This document shows positions 1-12,171 of a DNA stretch of 64,000 nt, piece after piece. Every line of letters starts with the position of its first letter. The first letter of the stretch is position 1. The notes beneath the pieces are model-generated. The model was not told where the DNA came from and did not search any database. It worked only from the letters and a program-made list of their open reading frames with translations. The position numbers were made by a program, and so were the translations under genes. This DNA comes from Cryptomeria japonica (lineage: Eukaryota > Streptophyta > Pinopsida > Cupressales > Cupressaceae), in NCBI RefSeq assembly GCF_030272615.1, contig NW_026729285.1, positions 1-64,000 on the forward strand, written 5' to 3'.

Positions 1-477
1 TCTATCCGTACTGGTATGGATCCCAAAAATGGCACTTTTGAGGGTTTAGGGGTTAATAGTCTTCTTCAATGGGGTTTGTTTCTCTCTCCACCCTGTCACA
101 CCTCCACCTCTTCACCGAGACTCTGTCATACATCACTTTTTCATTCCAAACACTTGGCACATTCACAACTACTCATCCCTGCAAGTAAAGACAAAATTAA
201 CAATCATTTTCCTAGTCAGGCTATGACAGAGCTTGCTTAGGAAATGATAGCAAGTTGCTCTCCAACAACTTCCAGGCCATTAAAAAACATATATACACTA
301 TACAAGGGTTCCACAAGTTGAATCCCAAGGGTCATTAGGCAAAAATCAAGGGATTTCAAGTTGGAACCATGACTGGGCTCTTAAACCCTTGCTCAGATCA
401 AGAGCAATACAATAAGAGACAATTTATAAACACACCTCAAACCTGCACAAAGAGAAGATATAAAATCTTCTAGAGCA
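1..477. other. Unassigned flank
   Basis: No gene, RNA or element was recognised here. A short plus-strand frame at 16-240 has no motif or family resemblance that I can see and is probably chance. Confidence 0.3.
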
Positions 478-800
478 CAAACCTATCCCTCTATCTCTAT
501 CTCCCTCTACCACTATATCTCTCCCTCTATCTATATATCACTTCCTATCTCTATCTTTATCTTTCTATGTCTTCATCTCTCTCCAACTATTTATATTTCT
601 CCTCCATATCTATATATTCCTCTCCCCTCTCTATCTGTCGATTTCATATCTCTGTCCTTCTCTCCATTTTCCTCTCCCCAATCTCCATCTTGATCTTCGA
701 CTCCATCTATATCTCCATCTTCTTCTCTATCTATATATCTATCTCTTTACCCATCTCTCTCACACTCTTACCCTTCTATATATACCTCTTTCTAGCCCCA
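478..800. repeat. Pyrimidine-rich imperfect microsatellite
   Basis: The plus strand is an imperfect run of TATCTC, CTCTCC and CTATAT units. Open frames across it, rich in Ser, Ile and Leu, are by-products of the repeat. The stretch from 801 to about 1139 holds no recognised feature. Confidence 0.7.
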
Positions 801-1139
801 TCTCAAGCTCTCTTGCATGCTTACCCTATTGCAAACATAAGATGAGCTTGTTTCTAATAAAAATTGATTATCTTCTCAATTCAAAGGTTTCATTTGAGTT
901 ATGATTGAGTCCTTGTAAGTGGATGCATAGTTTGTTTTAAGCTATCACCTCTCAATTAAGTCCTTTGTCGCACAAACAACATCATGACCACAAATTGACC
1001 TCATGAACTACACAAATATATCCAAAAAATAGACCAAATTTTCCCCAATTAACCTTCCACACCTCTTCAGCATACCCATTGCACACCAAAGTGCAACTGG
1101 TAGTTTATATTATTTTATTAAAATAAGAGTTGTAGTCAA

Positions 1140-1513
1140 ATTACATAAATATAATTGTTATTTTTTATCTTAAAAATATATATATTTTTTAATTATATTT
1201 TATTATGTTCTTTATTATTTAATTGTTTTAATATTTGGTAGGGACTACGACTACAGTACAAACCTTGTTTTTATTAGACGTCATTTTCGTTGTCCAATCA
1301 GTCTAGGGTAATTGCATTTGAAGTTAAATCCAAGTGACTTTGTTTAATCTCAATTAGTTATATATAATAAGAAAAATGACATATTTTTATCAATTAAAAT
1401 ATAACTTTTCGAGTGAATGTCAATATTTAATAGAAAAATTTGCAACGGCATGGAATTTAAGCTACAGAAGATTGCCTTCTGGATTGCAAAAAGTTTCACC
1501 TAAACTTGCTTTA
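1140..1513. repeat. NLR-array spacer end, module copy a
   Basis: This AT-rich sequence recurs at about 7620-8262 and 28200-29040, and in part at 36005-36110. Shared landmarks are GGGACTACGACTA, CATTTGAAGTTAA, TGACTTTGTTTAATC and GCAAAAAGTTTCACCTAAAC. In the other intact context, at copy 2, it lies a few hundred bases beyond the 3' end of the NLR. Here it runs directly into the truncated LRR exon of copy 1 at about 1510-1514, so it marks the deletion junction. It serves as an anchor for counting units of the array. Confidence 0.7.
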
Positions 1514-3837
1514 TCTAGAAATTCCAGCTGCTCAAGTTTTCCAATTGATACCAGAAGCTCTTTCAGGCCTGGTAATGCTAATAATCTAAACATCCTTAGA
1601 AAACTCATATTTCCGATATTATATGGCAACTTTTCAACCAGATGGCAGTTGGTTAAAGACCAGCTCTGAGAAGAGGGCATGTGACACATTGCAAGGGGCA
1701 ATTCCTCCAAGTCGCTGCAGTGGTCCAAGTTAAACTCTTGCAGGTTGGTGTCATTGAATGTGGACATTTTAACAAATCCTTCGCATAAGCTTAGAGAAAG
1801 TTTGTCTAAGTTTTGGATAACTTTGCCCTGTTTGGGAATAGTGGGTGCAACCAACCTCTCCAAGCGAACACTTCTGAGTTGAGTGAGTGAAGATAAGGCA
1901 TCTAGACCTTTTATTGTGGACCTCTCTGAACCCAAATTACATACTATCAAAATTTTGAGTTTTTTCATAGTTTTCAGAAATGGAGGAAGAAAATATTCGC
2001 TTGCAGAAAAGTGTAACACTAGAGCCTCTGTTTTCGAAAGATTCATCTCATACCAGTCATTCTCAGCCATAGAACCTGCATAAGGCAAATCACATATGCA
2101 ATTGAATTAGAACATAAGAAATCTTAATATTTGTTAATAGTTCACATAGCCTGCAAATTTTGTCACTAAATAAGTATTTGGGCGAAATATCCCACCTGTG
2201 TGAATAGACACAATTTGAGCATTGACCTGTCTATCTCTAAGCAACTCCCATTCTTCTGATAGGCAATGCTCCTTCCTGGGCATGAGTAACCTCTTTCTGT
2301 GGACAATACTGTCCTGGCATCCCAAATACAAGGCTAAGTCTCGCATCACATCATGCTGCGAAAAGGACAGCTCAGGGGCACATCTATACGAGATTGTTGC
2401 TTGAGTTCTGATAATTGCAACAACCAAGTCAGTCCAATGTTTGAAAAAATGAGAACATGGAAATTTATATGCAAGGAAAGACATTTACCCTTGATTGTTT
2501 GATAGATTCAGAAGATTTCTTCTTGCAAGTCCCAGTAACATAATATAGGCATCCTGCCACTCCATCTTCCGAACATAAACCCAAATGTCCAGCAGTGCAT
2601 CAGCACAAATTTTCTTTTCCTCTGGAAATAACCCCAAATCTAAGAAACATTACCTCCCAACATCATCCAAGCAATCAATACTGGTTTCCAAGCATCTAAA
2701 AACCCCTTCGCTGTGATATGAGGATAGTGATTCTCCCAGGGAAAGTATTTTCTTTGCATTCTCCCAGGCCACATGCGGTTCCCCGTACAAAGAACTTCCT
2801 ACTACTTTAAGAGCAAGAGGTAAACCCTTGCATTCTTCTTGCACCTGTCAATCACAACAGTGATATTTTTATTAATTATATTATGCAATTTGAATTATAA
2901 CTTTGTAGATTGAGTACTTTCAACTTCAGAGTACTTTAAGCACCAGAACAATGAGAACACCCAATAATTGCAATATACCAAAGCAAAACCCCAAATGACC
3001 TCATCATTTCCTTTCACTTGTGTTCTTCTTATTTGATTTGATAAGAAGCTTTGGGTTTATTCATATTTGGTAAGAAAATACTATACCTCAATGACTAGAT
3101 TTGCATCTGTCGTACTTGGAATTGATGTCTGTCCAAATGCTGACAAGCAGAAAAGTGATAGAGCATCCTCTTTGTTCAACAATGGCAATTGATATAGCCG
3201 AGTATAGGGGTTTCTGGGGATGATAGAACCGTCTCTGGTTGTGACAAGGGTTTTGTACCCGCGAGCCTCAAATAGTAATTTCTCCAAATTAGCTCTGGAC
3301 CAAACATCATCTAACACCACCAGCGTTGGCTTGGATTGCTTTAAAAGCCGTTGTTGAAGCTGTATATGTGCATCTTCCACATTCTGAAACTCAGGTACAT
3401 TCCTCCTAAAGATCTTCTCCCATATTGTCTCTAAAATTCCCTTCAGATTTGGGGATTGTGAAACAATGATGAAAACTATATTTCTGAAACAACCTGATGT
3501 CCACAAAAACAATTGTGTTATTAGTAAGCTGCAAAAGAACAACAAAATCCTTAAGCTAGGAAAACCATCAAAAAAATGATGGATTAAAAATGTCACCTTT
3601 GATATTGGGATCATCACATAAAGTCAATGCCAAACTCGTTTTTCCACCACCGCCCATACAATGCACACCAACAATGGAGGCGTCGCTCTGGAACAAAAGC
3701 TCCTTCAAATCCCCTATGGACTTCCCCAACCTAACATAAAACATAGATTTCACAGGCAAAGTATTATGAAAAGAATATTGGTATGCCTCTCCCTTTCCAG
3801 TTCTAGAGCACACCGCCTTGAAATTGAAGATATCCAT
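1511..3837 (-). pseudogene. RNL (ADR1-like) NLR copy 1, nonsense and 3'-truncated
   Basis: Helper-type NLR of the RNL class, whose family members act in immune signalling downstream of sensor NLRs. Predicted exons are 3837-3597, 3493-3087, 2844-2489, 2407-2196 and 2075 to about 1511, all with GT-AG borders and matching phase. In order: linker and P-loop (CMGGGGKTS), TVSQSP-type block (here IVSQSPNLKG), kinase-2 LVVLDDVWS, RNBS-B KTLVTTRD, SLFCLSAFGQ, GLPLAL, QHDVMRDLALYL (the RNL form of MHD), LLMPRKE, SIHTGG, then LRRs. There are two lesions. TAA at 2652-2650 lies in exon 3, where copies 2 and 3 have Glu. The LRR exon is also cut about 250 nt short and fused to spacer sequence. Exon 1 differs from copies 2 and 3: it begins MDIFNFK and keeps a longer linker with VRLGKS before the P-loop. 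No RPW8 domain is visible. Very probably a pseudogene. Confidence 0.85.
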
Positions 3838-4734
3838 TTTCTATTGCTCAAACGAAATTGTTATATAGATTTCACAAACTGTCTGCCTTTAGTGTTTCTA
3901 CCTTGTATGCCCTAAGTATACCCGATTCTTCTCAAACCAATGCTAAATATGTGGTTTTTACTCTATGTTTTGACTTCTTGACCTTTGCCCAGTCCAAAAG
4001 GATTGCACTGGGGCATTAGGCATCATAGTCCAATCCAAATAGGCCCAAATACAAACCCTCTAACCCTTGGAAAATGTTGATGGAGAAACAAAAATTGATG
4101 TCGGTCTTTTTTGTAATTTTCAACACATGTTTCATTAAGATAGGTATAAAAACAATCCTTATGCCCTCATTTGAAATAACTCTCAATTACAATTCCTCAA
4201 GAATAATTCAATTCCAATCAAGCAAACAATCAAGCATCATTAAGGCAATGAAGGAGAGGTCAAGTATTCAAACTTTTAAGCTTTCAAGACGACATCCATG
4301 ATCAAATTTATGTGAAGACATGCATGAGCCCTACACAGCAACATCGACCTTTATATGAATACTTCGAGGAAAAGGAGATCTATAAAGGAAGGTATTATGA
4401 TTCAAATTGAGCATTTATTTCTAGATCTAACCTTTAACCTGCAAGGGTAAGCCCTCTTTTCTATTTCATTCATCATTATAGAGTTAGTTCCAAATCCAAG
4501 GTTTGACCTAGACAAATCCCTATCAACCCAACAACATATTTTCCTCTCTTATGTACATGCAAGTTGCAAGTTCATCAGAGAACAAATACAAATCCAAAAA
4601 GTGTAGACTAAGACAAAAAGAACTAGAGTTTGAAGAAGTGAAAAACCCTTGACAATGGCAATCATTCATTGAATAGTGTTAAAAAAAAATTTGAAACTTT
4701 AGGAGAATATTAAGAGTAACTTTCTGATCCTAAA
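3838..4734. other. Upstream flank of NLR copy 1, unassigned
   Basis: This should contain the promoter of copy 1, but I see no clear TATA box and no obvious match to the upstream flanks that copies 2 and 3 share. No RPW8-like exon was found. Confidence 0.3.
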
Positions 4735-5650
4735 TCTATTATCAATATCTGCATCTAACACCTATAGTACTAAGTCACCTAGCCCCATAGTTAATTATTG
4801 ACCATTTTGGGCTCAAATTTAGGCATTGGTTCATCTCTGACTCTTATTTCCAAATCTATAATCAATGTCTACATATTTGATATGTACCTATATCATCTCC
4901 TTCCCTTGAGTTGAAATGTATGTACCTATATCATCTCCTTCCTCTAAGCCTTCTTCTCTTTCTCCATCTTCTTTTTCTTCTTCATCCTCTTCTTAATGTT
5001 ATTTCTCTTCCTCTTCCTTTTCTTCTTTATTTTGTTCTTCCTCTTTTGTCTTATATTGATTTCCATCCTCTTGTTCTTATTCTTCATCTTTAGGATCTCA
5101 TATAACTAAAAAATCTTGTTCTAGTTTCTCCAGAAAATAAATATATTGTCTAAATTCACCTCTTGCACACAAGTAAAAATATAATTTCCATGCTAGAGAT
5201 TTACCATGAGCTATTATATATATTTGTACCACCATTGTAATGCATATCAATTTTTGTCAAAATTAGGAACTTCCAATGAAACTAGGGTTTAAGAAAAAAT
5301 ACACTCAATAGATAACCTTTCTATCAAATTCAATTAACCCATCTTTGATATGACCAATACACAATGTGGCTGGCTTCAAATTTTAAAATAAAATTAATAG
5401 ACCCAAGATGATTTTTGATGAGCTTTTCAAAAATGTATAAAATTATAAAAAAAAATCCTTGATTTATAATCTAGAAGGTAAACTTATGAAAAATCATAAA
5501 ATTACAATAACTCACAACATATTTATGATAGAGACTAGTTTTTGGACTATAGCTTCCCTATATGATCCCCAAACATCAATGAAAAATTATAATAAATTAA
5601 AAGACTAGGTTTCTGTGCACCTTTGCCAAAATCATAGCTCTAATACCACT
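4735..5650 (-). mobile_element. Internal start of a truncated LTR retroelement (spacer 1)
   Basis: On the minus strand this follows the LTR at 5651-7030. It begins with a primer-binding site, TGGTATTAGAGC, at 5648-5637, two bases from the LTR. That is one base off the TGGTATCAGAGC site complementary to initiator tRNA-Met. The region includes a stretch at about 4930-5090 that is purine-rich on the minus strand (GAAGAG-type), with no convincing gag or pol motif. It matches 33150-34051 in the second spacer, and the homology stops abruptly at the left edge in both. No second LTR was seen, so the 3' half of the element is missing. Confidence 0.65.
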
Positions 5651-7030
5651 TGTTATGAACTAACTTGCATAAGAGAATATAATATGAAATATGCTACAAA
5701 TACTTGATAATAATATGCCACATGGCAGGGGTCTGACAATAGTCTTCAACAAGAATGCAATACTTAGTATAATGATAATAACCAACCTTTTCCTCTTATA
5801 TATATCATAATTATGTCAATGAAATCACTCTGGTTGACTTAGATAATAGTATATATTCTTTAGGATTACATAAATAATTAAATAAAAATATAATAATGAT
5901 AATATAACTTAATTAAGAGTTAAGGTAGGCACAAGCTGACTATTGTTAATACAATACACACTATAGGGTTAGGGACATATCAATTTTAGATTAAATCTAC
6001 AGAAAAAATTATACCCTTATATTATGAATTAGGAACAAATTTTCCTTAATCTAAGCATGGTTTGCAGATTGCATGTTAACTTAAGTAAAAATGATTTATT
6101 TTAGTGGCATTAGAACCACGTTATACTGAGCATATTTTAATGTTGTGAGTTGATACCTTTGAATCCACCAAGCTAGGTTGTTTAGCTACTTATAGAGATC
6201 CTTGGAATGGAGGATAGACCCCCGGTGTAGTGTAAATACACCAAATCCTCTTCCTAATTGTCAATTGGCAAAATTAACCCTATGAGGTTGAGGATGGACC
6301 TCTGATGTAATATGAGATACATCGAATCCCCTTCCCAGTTCCCCATTGGTGTACTATGTAATGCACTAATATTCCTTTCCTATTTGAGATGCATTGTAGG
6401 TGGTTTTTAGTTATCCCTTGTGTATGAGCTAATCACTATTATACTATTGATTTGTGTATAAGCCACTCACTATGTATTTTTTATGTATGTTGGAGCTAGT
6501 CACTATATAATGTGATGTATGTTAGAACTACTCACTGTATATATGTGATGTATGTTAGAGCTAGTCTCCAAGTGTGCATATTTGATGTATTCTCAAGTCA
6601 ATCATAATGAGAATTTAAAGATTATGAAATGATATGACCTCTATGTATTTATTAAATTTGTACACTACTAATTAATAATGTTTAGTATGGCACCAACACT
6701 TGATAAAAAATAATTATCATTATGGTATGATTAGACTAAATTTAATAGCTTATGCTTAATGAATATTCATGGTTTAAAGTGATATTAGAGATCTCATATA
6801 TAAGAGGAGAGAATGAAGTCTCTTTAATATTAATGTGCAAATTATGAAGCATTTGATTTCTCAAGGAGATATCATGTAGGTAGGATCATCATGAATGAAC
6901 CCATCAAGGTTTAGGTCTAGGTCTAGTGATGACCCTAATCTTGAGAGTTTGCCACTTCCACGCATAAGCATAAAAATCACGATGTTGAGTTGACAATACC
7001 AAGGTGAATGGAAAAGTTATGATGTCAACA
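5651..7030 (-). repeat. LTR A (1,380 bp), minus-strand retroelement
   Basis: The sequence starts TGTTATGAAC and ends GATGTCAACA on the plus strand, giving a TGTT/AACA terminal inverted repeat. On the minus strand it starts TGTTGACATC and is followed after two bases by the primer-binding site, as expected for a 5' LTR. Its counterpart is LTR B at 34052-35449, at the same place in the other NLR spacer. The insertion is therefore probably older than the spacer duplication. Confidence 0.75.
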
Positions 7031-8262
7031 CTTCTAAGCTAAAGGGAGAAAACTTGGTTGATTGAATTGATAATTGTTGCTAATCGAATTAAGAAATATT
7101 ATGAGTGAAATAAGAATTTTACATAGAGTCCAAAAGGCTCGAAAACTATGAGAAGAGTATATATTGAATTTGAATAAGCAAGGGGTTTCCTTCCAAATAC
7201 GTGTCAATTTGCTGCATTCACTATTCATAATATTTAATCACAGTAATAGATTTGGCCGCATTGTTGCTTTGTTGTACAATTTTTTGAATTCACTCATTGC
7301 TCAGTCAAGAAAGTCATTTACCTTTTTCAATTTATTACGTGATGGAAAGTATTTATTGTTCATTTTAATAGATGAAACATTGTTTCCACCATGAACGATT
7401 GTTTCTAAGGTACCATAATGTTTATGTGTGTTGGGAAAGGATTGATAATTTTTATTCCTTTTTTACATCATTTTCTTTGAACTTGTTTCGTTTTTTCTTA
7501 CATTTTCGTTAGATTATTTCTTTTTTCCTATGTTTTTTTCTCACATTGTCCTTAAATTATTTCTTTTTCCCTACATTTTCCCTTCTTACGTGACGTTTTT
7601 ATAATTTTGGTAATTAATTATTTTTTAATATATTTTTTTAACTTAAAAAACTTTAACATATATGTTCTTCAAGGTTGTCTAATACCTTTTTGTTTTATAT
7701 ACAATTATTTTATTAAAAATAAATAAATTTCTATATTCAATTTTTTTAATGTTTAATTTATATTTTTTTTGTATTTGTTAATGTCATTGATATTTTTTTG
7801 GGTGTTTTTATTTTATTACTTTTTTCTCCTTGTGTTCCATTTCTTGTTTGAAACTTCGAAAGATATTCTAACTTGAGAACTTTGTGTGAATAGATAGTTT
7901 GACATTATTTAAAATCAAATTTCTACCTATAAGTGATGGAAATATTTGTGCAAATTCATTTTTCACCATTAGCAATACTCCAATTTTGCGCGGGCTTGGA
8001 ATTTTCTTTTGTTAGACATCATTTTAACTGTCTTGTCCAATCAATATAGTGCGGTTGCATTTGAAGTTAAATCCACATGACTTTGTTTAATCGTCAATTA
8101 GTTATGCTATATTTTTATCAATTAATATATAGCTTTTCAAATGGCTGTGAATATTTAATACTAAAATTTACAATGGCCATGGAATTAAAGAAGAGGGCTG
8201 CCTTCTGGATTGCAAAAAGTTTCACCTAAACTTGCTTTATCATATTTCCCTTGAGAAACTCC
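7031..8262. repeat. NLR-array spacer 1, right part, with module copy b
   Basis: This is homologous to 35450-36110, with LTR-flank landmarks such as GAATAAGCAAGGGGTTTC. Its end, about 7620-8262, matches the modules at 1140-1513 and 28200-29040. In spacer 2 such a module leads into the 3' end of an NLR. Here the homology stops at about 8262-8270 and unrelated DNA follows, so an NLR expected at this point has been lost. A thymine-rich stretch fills 7440-7850. Confidence 0.7.
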
Positions 8263-8830
8263 TATCCATGACATCCTTGTCATTTTCTTGATCTTATCTT
8301 TTTATCATTTGTCAAAAAATTCCATCACCTTTGTCCACTCACAACAAGGTTTAACCACCATCCTACAACTATAAATAAAGTTATCTAAAGTTGTAAGAGA
8401 TATCTAATGCATATCTTAGATATCAAGAGAACTCTACAAAGTCTTATATCTATATTTGTACTAATAGCAATAAATCTTGTTGGGTTTTGTTGGTAACTAA
8501 GGGAAATCGATAGGGGCAGATAAATGCCCTGAAGCTTAGCTCTACTATAGGTAGGGAATCAAGAAGCCCATTGAGTCAATTGTGAGGCCAAATGATGAAA
8601 TGACGTGACAAGTATTACAAAATCAAATTAATTAGTTTTAAAAATTATAATAAGGAAAGGAATCTATATCATTATATTATATTTTAATTGAATAATCATT
8701 TTAAAAATATATGTTAAATTAGAGAGAAAAAAATAAATATATGAAAAAATGAATATAAATGGATTATGGATGAAATTATGAATTGAATTGAAAATATATT
8801 CAATTTGAAGGTAAATGTCACCTTTTCAGA

Positions 8831-8833
<3 letters not shown>
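8263..8833. other. Unassigned AT-rich sequence
   Basis: No feature was recognised. This is the first unique sequence after the broken NLR array. Confidence 0.3.

Positions 8834-8907
<74 letters not shown>
8834..8907 (+). repeat. (CT)37 microsatellite
   Basis: A perfect CT dinucleotide run of 74 bp on the plus strand. Open frames here are poly-(Ser-Leu) or poly-(Arg-Glu) artefacts. Confidence 0.98.
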
Positions 8908-8910
<3 letters not shown>

Positions 8911-10502
8911 GCAGGAGCACCCTTCCAAGCTCTCCCTCCTTCTTGTTTTGTTGGTATTATGCTTCTCATGAAGCCATTGTAAATGAAATAATGAGCCAAG
9001 TGCTCATAGGTCCTAGTTAGGGTCCTAGTGGAGATCTTAGGGGTCATAAGTCAAGATTGAGATTTTCTTGAAAAGGGAGGGTATGTGTGTCTTTGTGGTG
9101 TTTAGGGGTCCTTCATAGCATGGTGGTGTCATTAGGTTGGCCCATTGTGGGTTTAGGAGTCATGAAAAGCAACATTGGGAAAGTTGCTCAAAAGTTGCAA
9201 AAGTTGCATGACAACTTTTAAAAGTTGTCAAGCAACTTTTCCACCAGGAGGCCAAAATCCTTAGTTTGGCATAGACAAACCTAATATGGGCACATAGACC
9301 AAGGAAAAGGTGGTATAAGTATTTTCAAACCCTAAATGCATGGGTTGGATGTCAGAGATTGTACGGCCCAAGCAAGAAGAGCTTGACTGTGGCTGTTTGT
9401 TGGTTACCAGTCAGATTGAATGAAGTTACCGGGCAAGTAAATGGATTTAACTGCATGCAAAACTATGTGAAATGTCTTCTATGGTGTAAATACTTTCATT
9501 GTGAGTGATTAGTTTAGGTTTTTGTTTACTGTTTGAGTGTGTTTGTAAATAGTTTGTAATTTGCAGTCTCACTATCCAGTTTTGGACTGGTTGTGCAAAT
9601 GAAGTCATAACTCCATTCCCCATTGTGGAATCACCATGAAACCATGGGGAATGGAAGTGAAGACCCTGTACTATAGTTCCACGCAAGCAGTGCCCTTAAA
9701 AATGCAGGAAGGCCAAGCAAAGACCCACTCCTAGGTGAGACTAGACAGTGCCCGGTTAGGAGAGGTCAAATTGCAGAGGTCTTGGAGAGCAAGGTTGTTT
9801 AGTGGAGAGTGCATCCTTTGGAGGAAGTGTAGAGGAGTGAGTGAAGAATAATTGGCATGAAGAATGAGCCTCCACCAATCCAGACAAGGTGGCTAAAATT
9901 CAAAACACTCACTGTGACCCAGGCAGACCCTAAAAACCCTCACAAAAACCCTTGAAAACCTTAAAATCCACCTAGGACAGTGTACGGACACTTGGAGGCC
10001 TAATTCCTAGAAAATCCTTGAGTCCTTGCTAAATGAATGGTATTCCTTTTTGGGAGATTGGGTTGTTTGTGCATCGTTTGAGAGAGGGAGCTCTAAAAGA
10101 TCGATTAGGAGGCCTAATTGGTCCTAATCCTTGTAGCCCTATTTGAAGGCAAAAACACAAAATAGTGAAATCGGTAAGGGTTCGAAGGCTTGAAACCTCT
10201 TAGGGGCTCATGAATGGGTGAAAATACAATGAAATAGACCTAATAAAACCTTGCTAAGACCTTGGAAGGTGTGGAACAAGCCTAGCCCTTATTAGCCATA
10301 GTAAGGGGTTTTGAGTCTCATGAATAGGTGAGACCATAGGAGAAGTATTGTAACTCATTGGTGGGTGGATTGGGCATGGTCAGGGGATTCCTCAAGCAAA
10401 GGGAAGTCCTAGAGACCCTAGGGTGTGTAGAGAACACCAGGTGATCCAAGGAAAGGATCCAAGAGCATAGACTAGGCTAGTCTATCCCTAACCCCATCCC
10501 AT
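8908..10502. other. Unassigned sequence with one perfect palindrome
   Basis: No gene was recognised in about 1.6 kb. At 9209-9230 there is a perfect 22-bp palindrome (arm TGACAACTTTT), set among further AAAAGTTGC and GCAACTTTT copies at 9182-9240 that could extend the hairpin. Confidence 0.4.
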
Positions 10503-10622
10503 CACTCTCTCTCTCTCCCTTTTCCACCCTCTCTCTCCCTCTCTCTCCCTCTCCACCCTCTCCCTCCATCCCTCTCTCTCTCCCTCTCCCCCTCTCCCTC
10601 CTCACTCTTTCCCTCCCCCTAC
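10503..10622 (+). repeat. CT-rich imperfect microsatellite
   Basis: Runs of CTCTCT, CCCT and CCAC on the plus strand. They abut a minus-strand frame at 10904-10602 whose last residues are encoded by the repeat. Confidence 0.85.
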
Positions 10623-10904
10623 CCCCTTTATCTCCCTTACTTTATATTGTTGTATTGCAATTAGGTCTGTCATGTAGTGGTCACCATTTGGATGAACAGT
10701 AGACCTAATAATCCCAAGGTCCACAACTTGAGCAACAAAGGCTATTCTTTCCTTGATATTCTTATCATTTGAATCAGTGTACAAAACCCATTGTGCATCA
10801 TCCCTCAACCACACTCCTATCGTTGGGCTTTGGGAAATCTTTTGTAATGCACATTTTTTCTTTCTATTTTGTTCCCCTGCAATTCTCAAAATACTAAGAG
10901 CCAC
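10602..10904 (-). other. Unrecognised 100-codon open frame
   Basis: An open frame of 100 codons in an otherwise gene-free stretch. Its composition is protein-like (HPNGDHYMTDLIAIQQYKV near the end), but I recognise no family or motif. The C-terminal glycines and charged residues come from the adjoining CT-rich repeat. It could be a transposon fragment or chance. Confidence 0.2.
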
Positions 10905-11044
10905 ACGATAGAGTTATTTCCAAGCTGACAATCTAGCTAATAGTCTCAAATAAATATTCTCACATTTTTCAGTCATGTCAAATAAATAAGAGTTATTTAA
11001 AATATTTGTGTATAGATATTTTAGTAATGATAATTAAAATTTAA

Positions 11045-11105
11045 TGTCTCTCTCTCCCTCTCTCCCTTTTCCATCCTCTCTTTCACTCTCCCTCTCTCCC
11101 TTTTC

Positions 11106-11164
<59 letters not shown>

Positions 11165-11525
11165 TTCCATTCTCTCTCTCCCTCCCTCCCTTTTCCACCC
11201 TCTCCCTCCCTTTTCCATTCTCTCTCTCCCTACCTCTCCCTCCATCCCTCTCCTTCTCCCATTCTCTATCTCCCTCTCTCCCACTCTCTCTCACTCTCTC
11301 TCTCACTCTCTCCCTCTCTCCCTTTCTCGGTCCCTCTCCCTCCATCCCTTTTCCACCCTCTCCCTCTCTCCCTTTTCTATTCTCTCTCTCTCCCTCCCTC
11401 TCCCTCCCTCTCCCTCTCTCTCCCTCTCCCTCTCACCCTCCCTCTCTCTCCCTCTCCCCCTCTCCATCCCACTCCCTCCCCCTCTCCCTCTCCCTGCCTC
11501 TCTCCCTCTCCCTCCCTCCCTTTTC
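11045..11525 (+). repeat. Long CT-rich microsatellite block
   Basis: About 480 bp of CTCTCC, CCTTTTCCA and pure CT runs, including a pure (CT)n core at about 11109-11160. The long serine/leucine/proline frame across it is a repeat artefact. Confidence 0.95.
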
Positions 11526-11539
11526 CTTCACATTTTATT

Positions 11540-11740
11540 TACTACAAAAAGTGTGTGCGAGGTACTGGGACTATTAGTTCGTTGGTTTGCTAAACATTTT
11601 TAAGGCCTGACAGCACATACGGGGTCTTTATATGTTAAAAGCCCATACGAGGTACCAAGAATATTAATGTTAGTCTACAAACATTTTTAGTGGCTAACAG
11701 CGTGTACGCGGTACTGGACATTTTTAGAATTTTATTGAGG
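11540..11740. repeat. Cluster of CATACGRGGT / GTACGCGGTACTGG motifs
   Basis: Four short related motifs occur here: GTGCGAGGTACTGGG, CACATACGGGGTC, CCCATACGAGGTACC and GTGTACGCGGTACTGG. Related motifs return at 16300-16400 and 20400-20520. Clustered short motifs of this kind are typical of subterminal regions of DNA transposons. The first lies just after TACTACAAAAAGTG, which resembles a CACTA terminus but lacks the leading CA. Tentative. Confidence 0.35.
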
Positions 11741-11808
11741 CTAGACATGGTAAGGGAGAGCACGATGGTGCAGAAGCATGAGTAAAAAGAGTCCTATCTA
11801 GAGAATAA

Positions 11809-12171
11809 ATGAAGTATGAAGGTAGTGATGAGTTGATAGATGCAGAAATAATTGTGCGATGGTGTAACTCTATGATGGGTCCAGGTAATCTAGGTACATC
11901 AATGGTTCATAGATATTTTTGGTTGATCACTAAATCTAACATTGAAAACTATCTATATTGTTGTACAGTTGCAGGATCGAGTGACATGCACTCATTTGTG
12001 AGTTTAAATGCAAGTTCCCTAGTAATTTATATGAGACAGATGGTATGGTTTTTCTCTTCGTACATGTATTTTTGTGGGAATAATTTGAATCAAAAGAGTG
12101 GGTTGACAAATGGTCTTGTAGACCATTGGTTCCCATTGATACATATCAGATTCCCAAAGTACTACATTTGA
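11809..12171 (+). other. Unrecognised 120-codon open frame
   Basis: An open frame starting at ATG 11809 with mixed, protein-like composition and several aromatic residues and cysteines (VRWCNSMMGPGNLG, YLYCCTVAGS). Weaker frames continue to about 12720. No domain is recognised. Given the motif cluster just upstream it may be part of a decayed DNA transposon, but that is only inference. Confidence 0.25.

Noticed and set aside
1883-2083. Plus-strand frames antisense to the NLR exons (also 29718-29948, 36613-36843 and 36862-37269)
   Set aside because: They recur because the NLR copies recur. The minus strand carries the NB-ARC and LRR motifs with correct splice sites.
11044-11577. Long open frames in CT blocks (also 13018-13797, 14297-14631 and 15679-16319)
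   Set aside because: They are translations of CT/GA microsatellite in all frames on both strands (Ser-Leu, Arg-Glu). Length alone is not evidence of coding.
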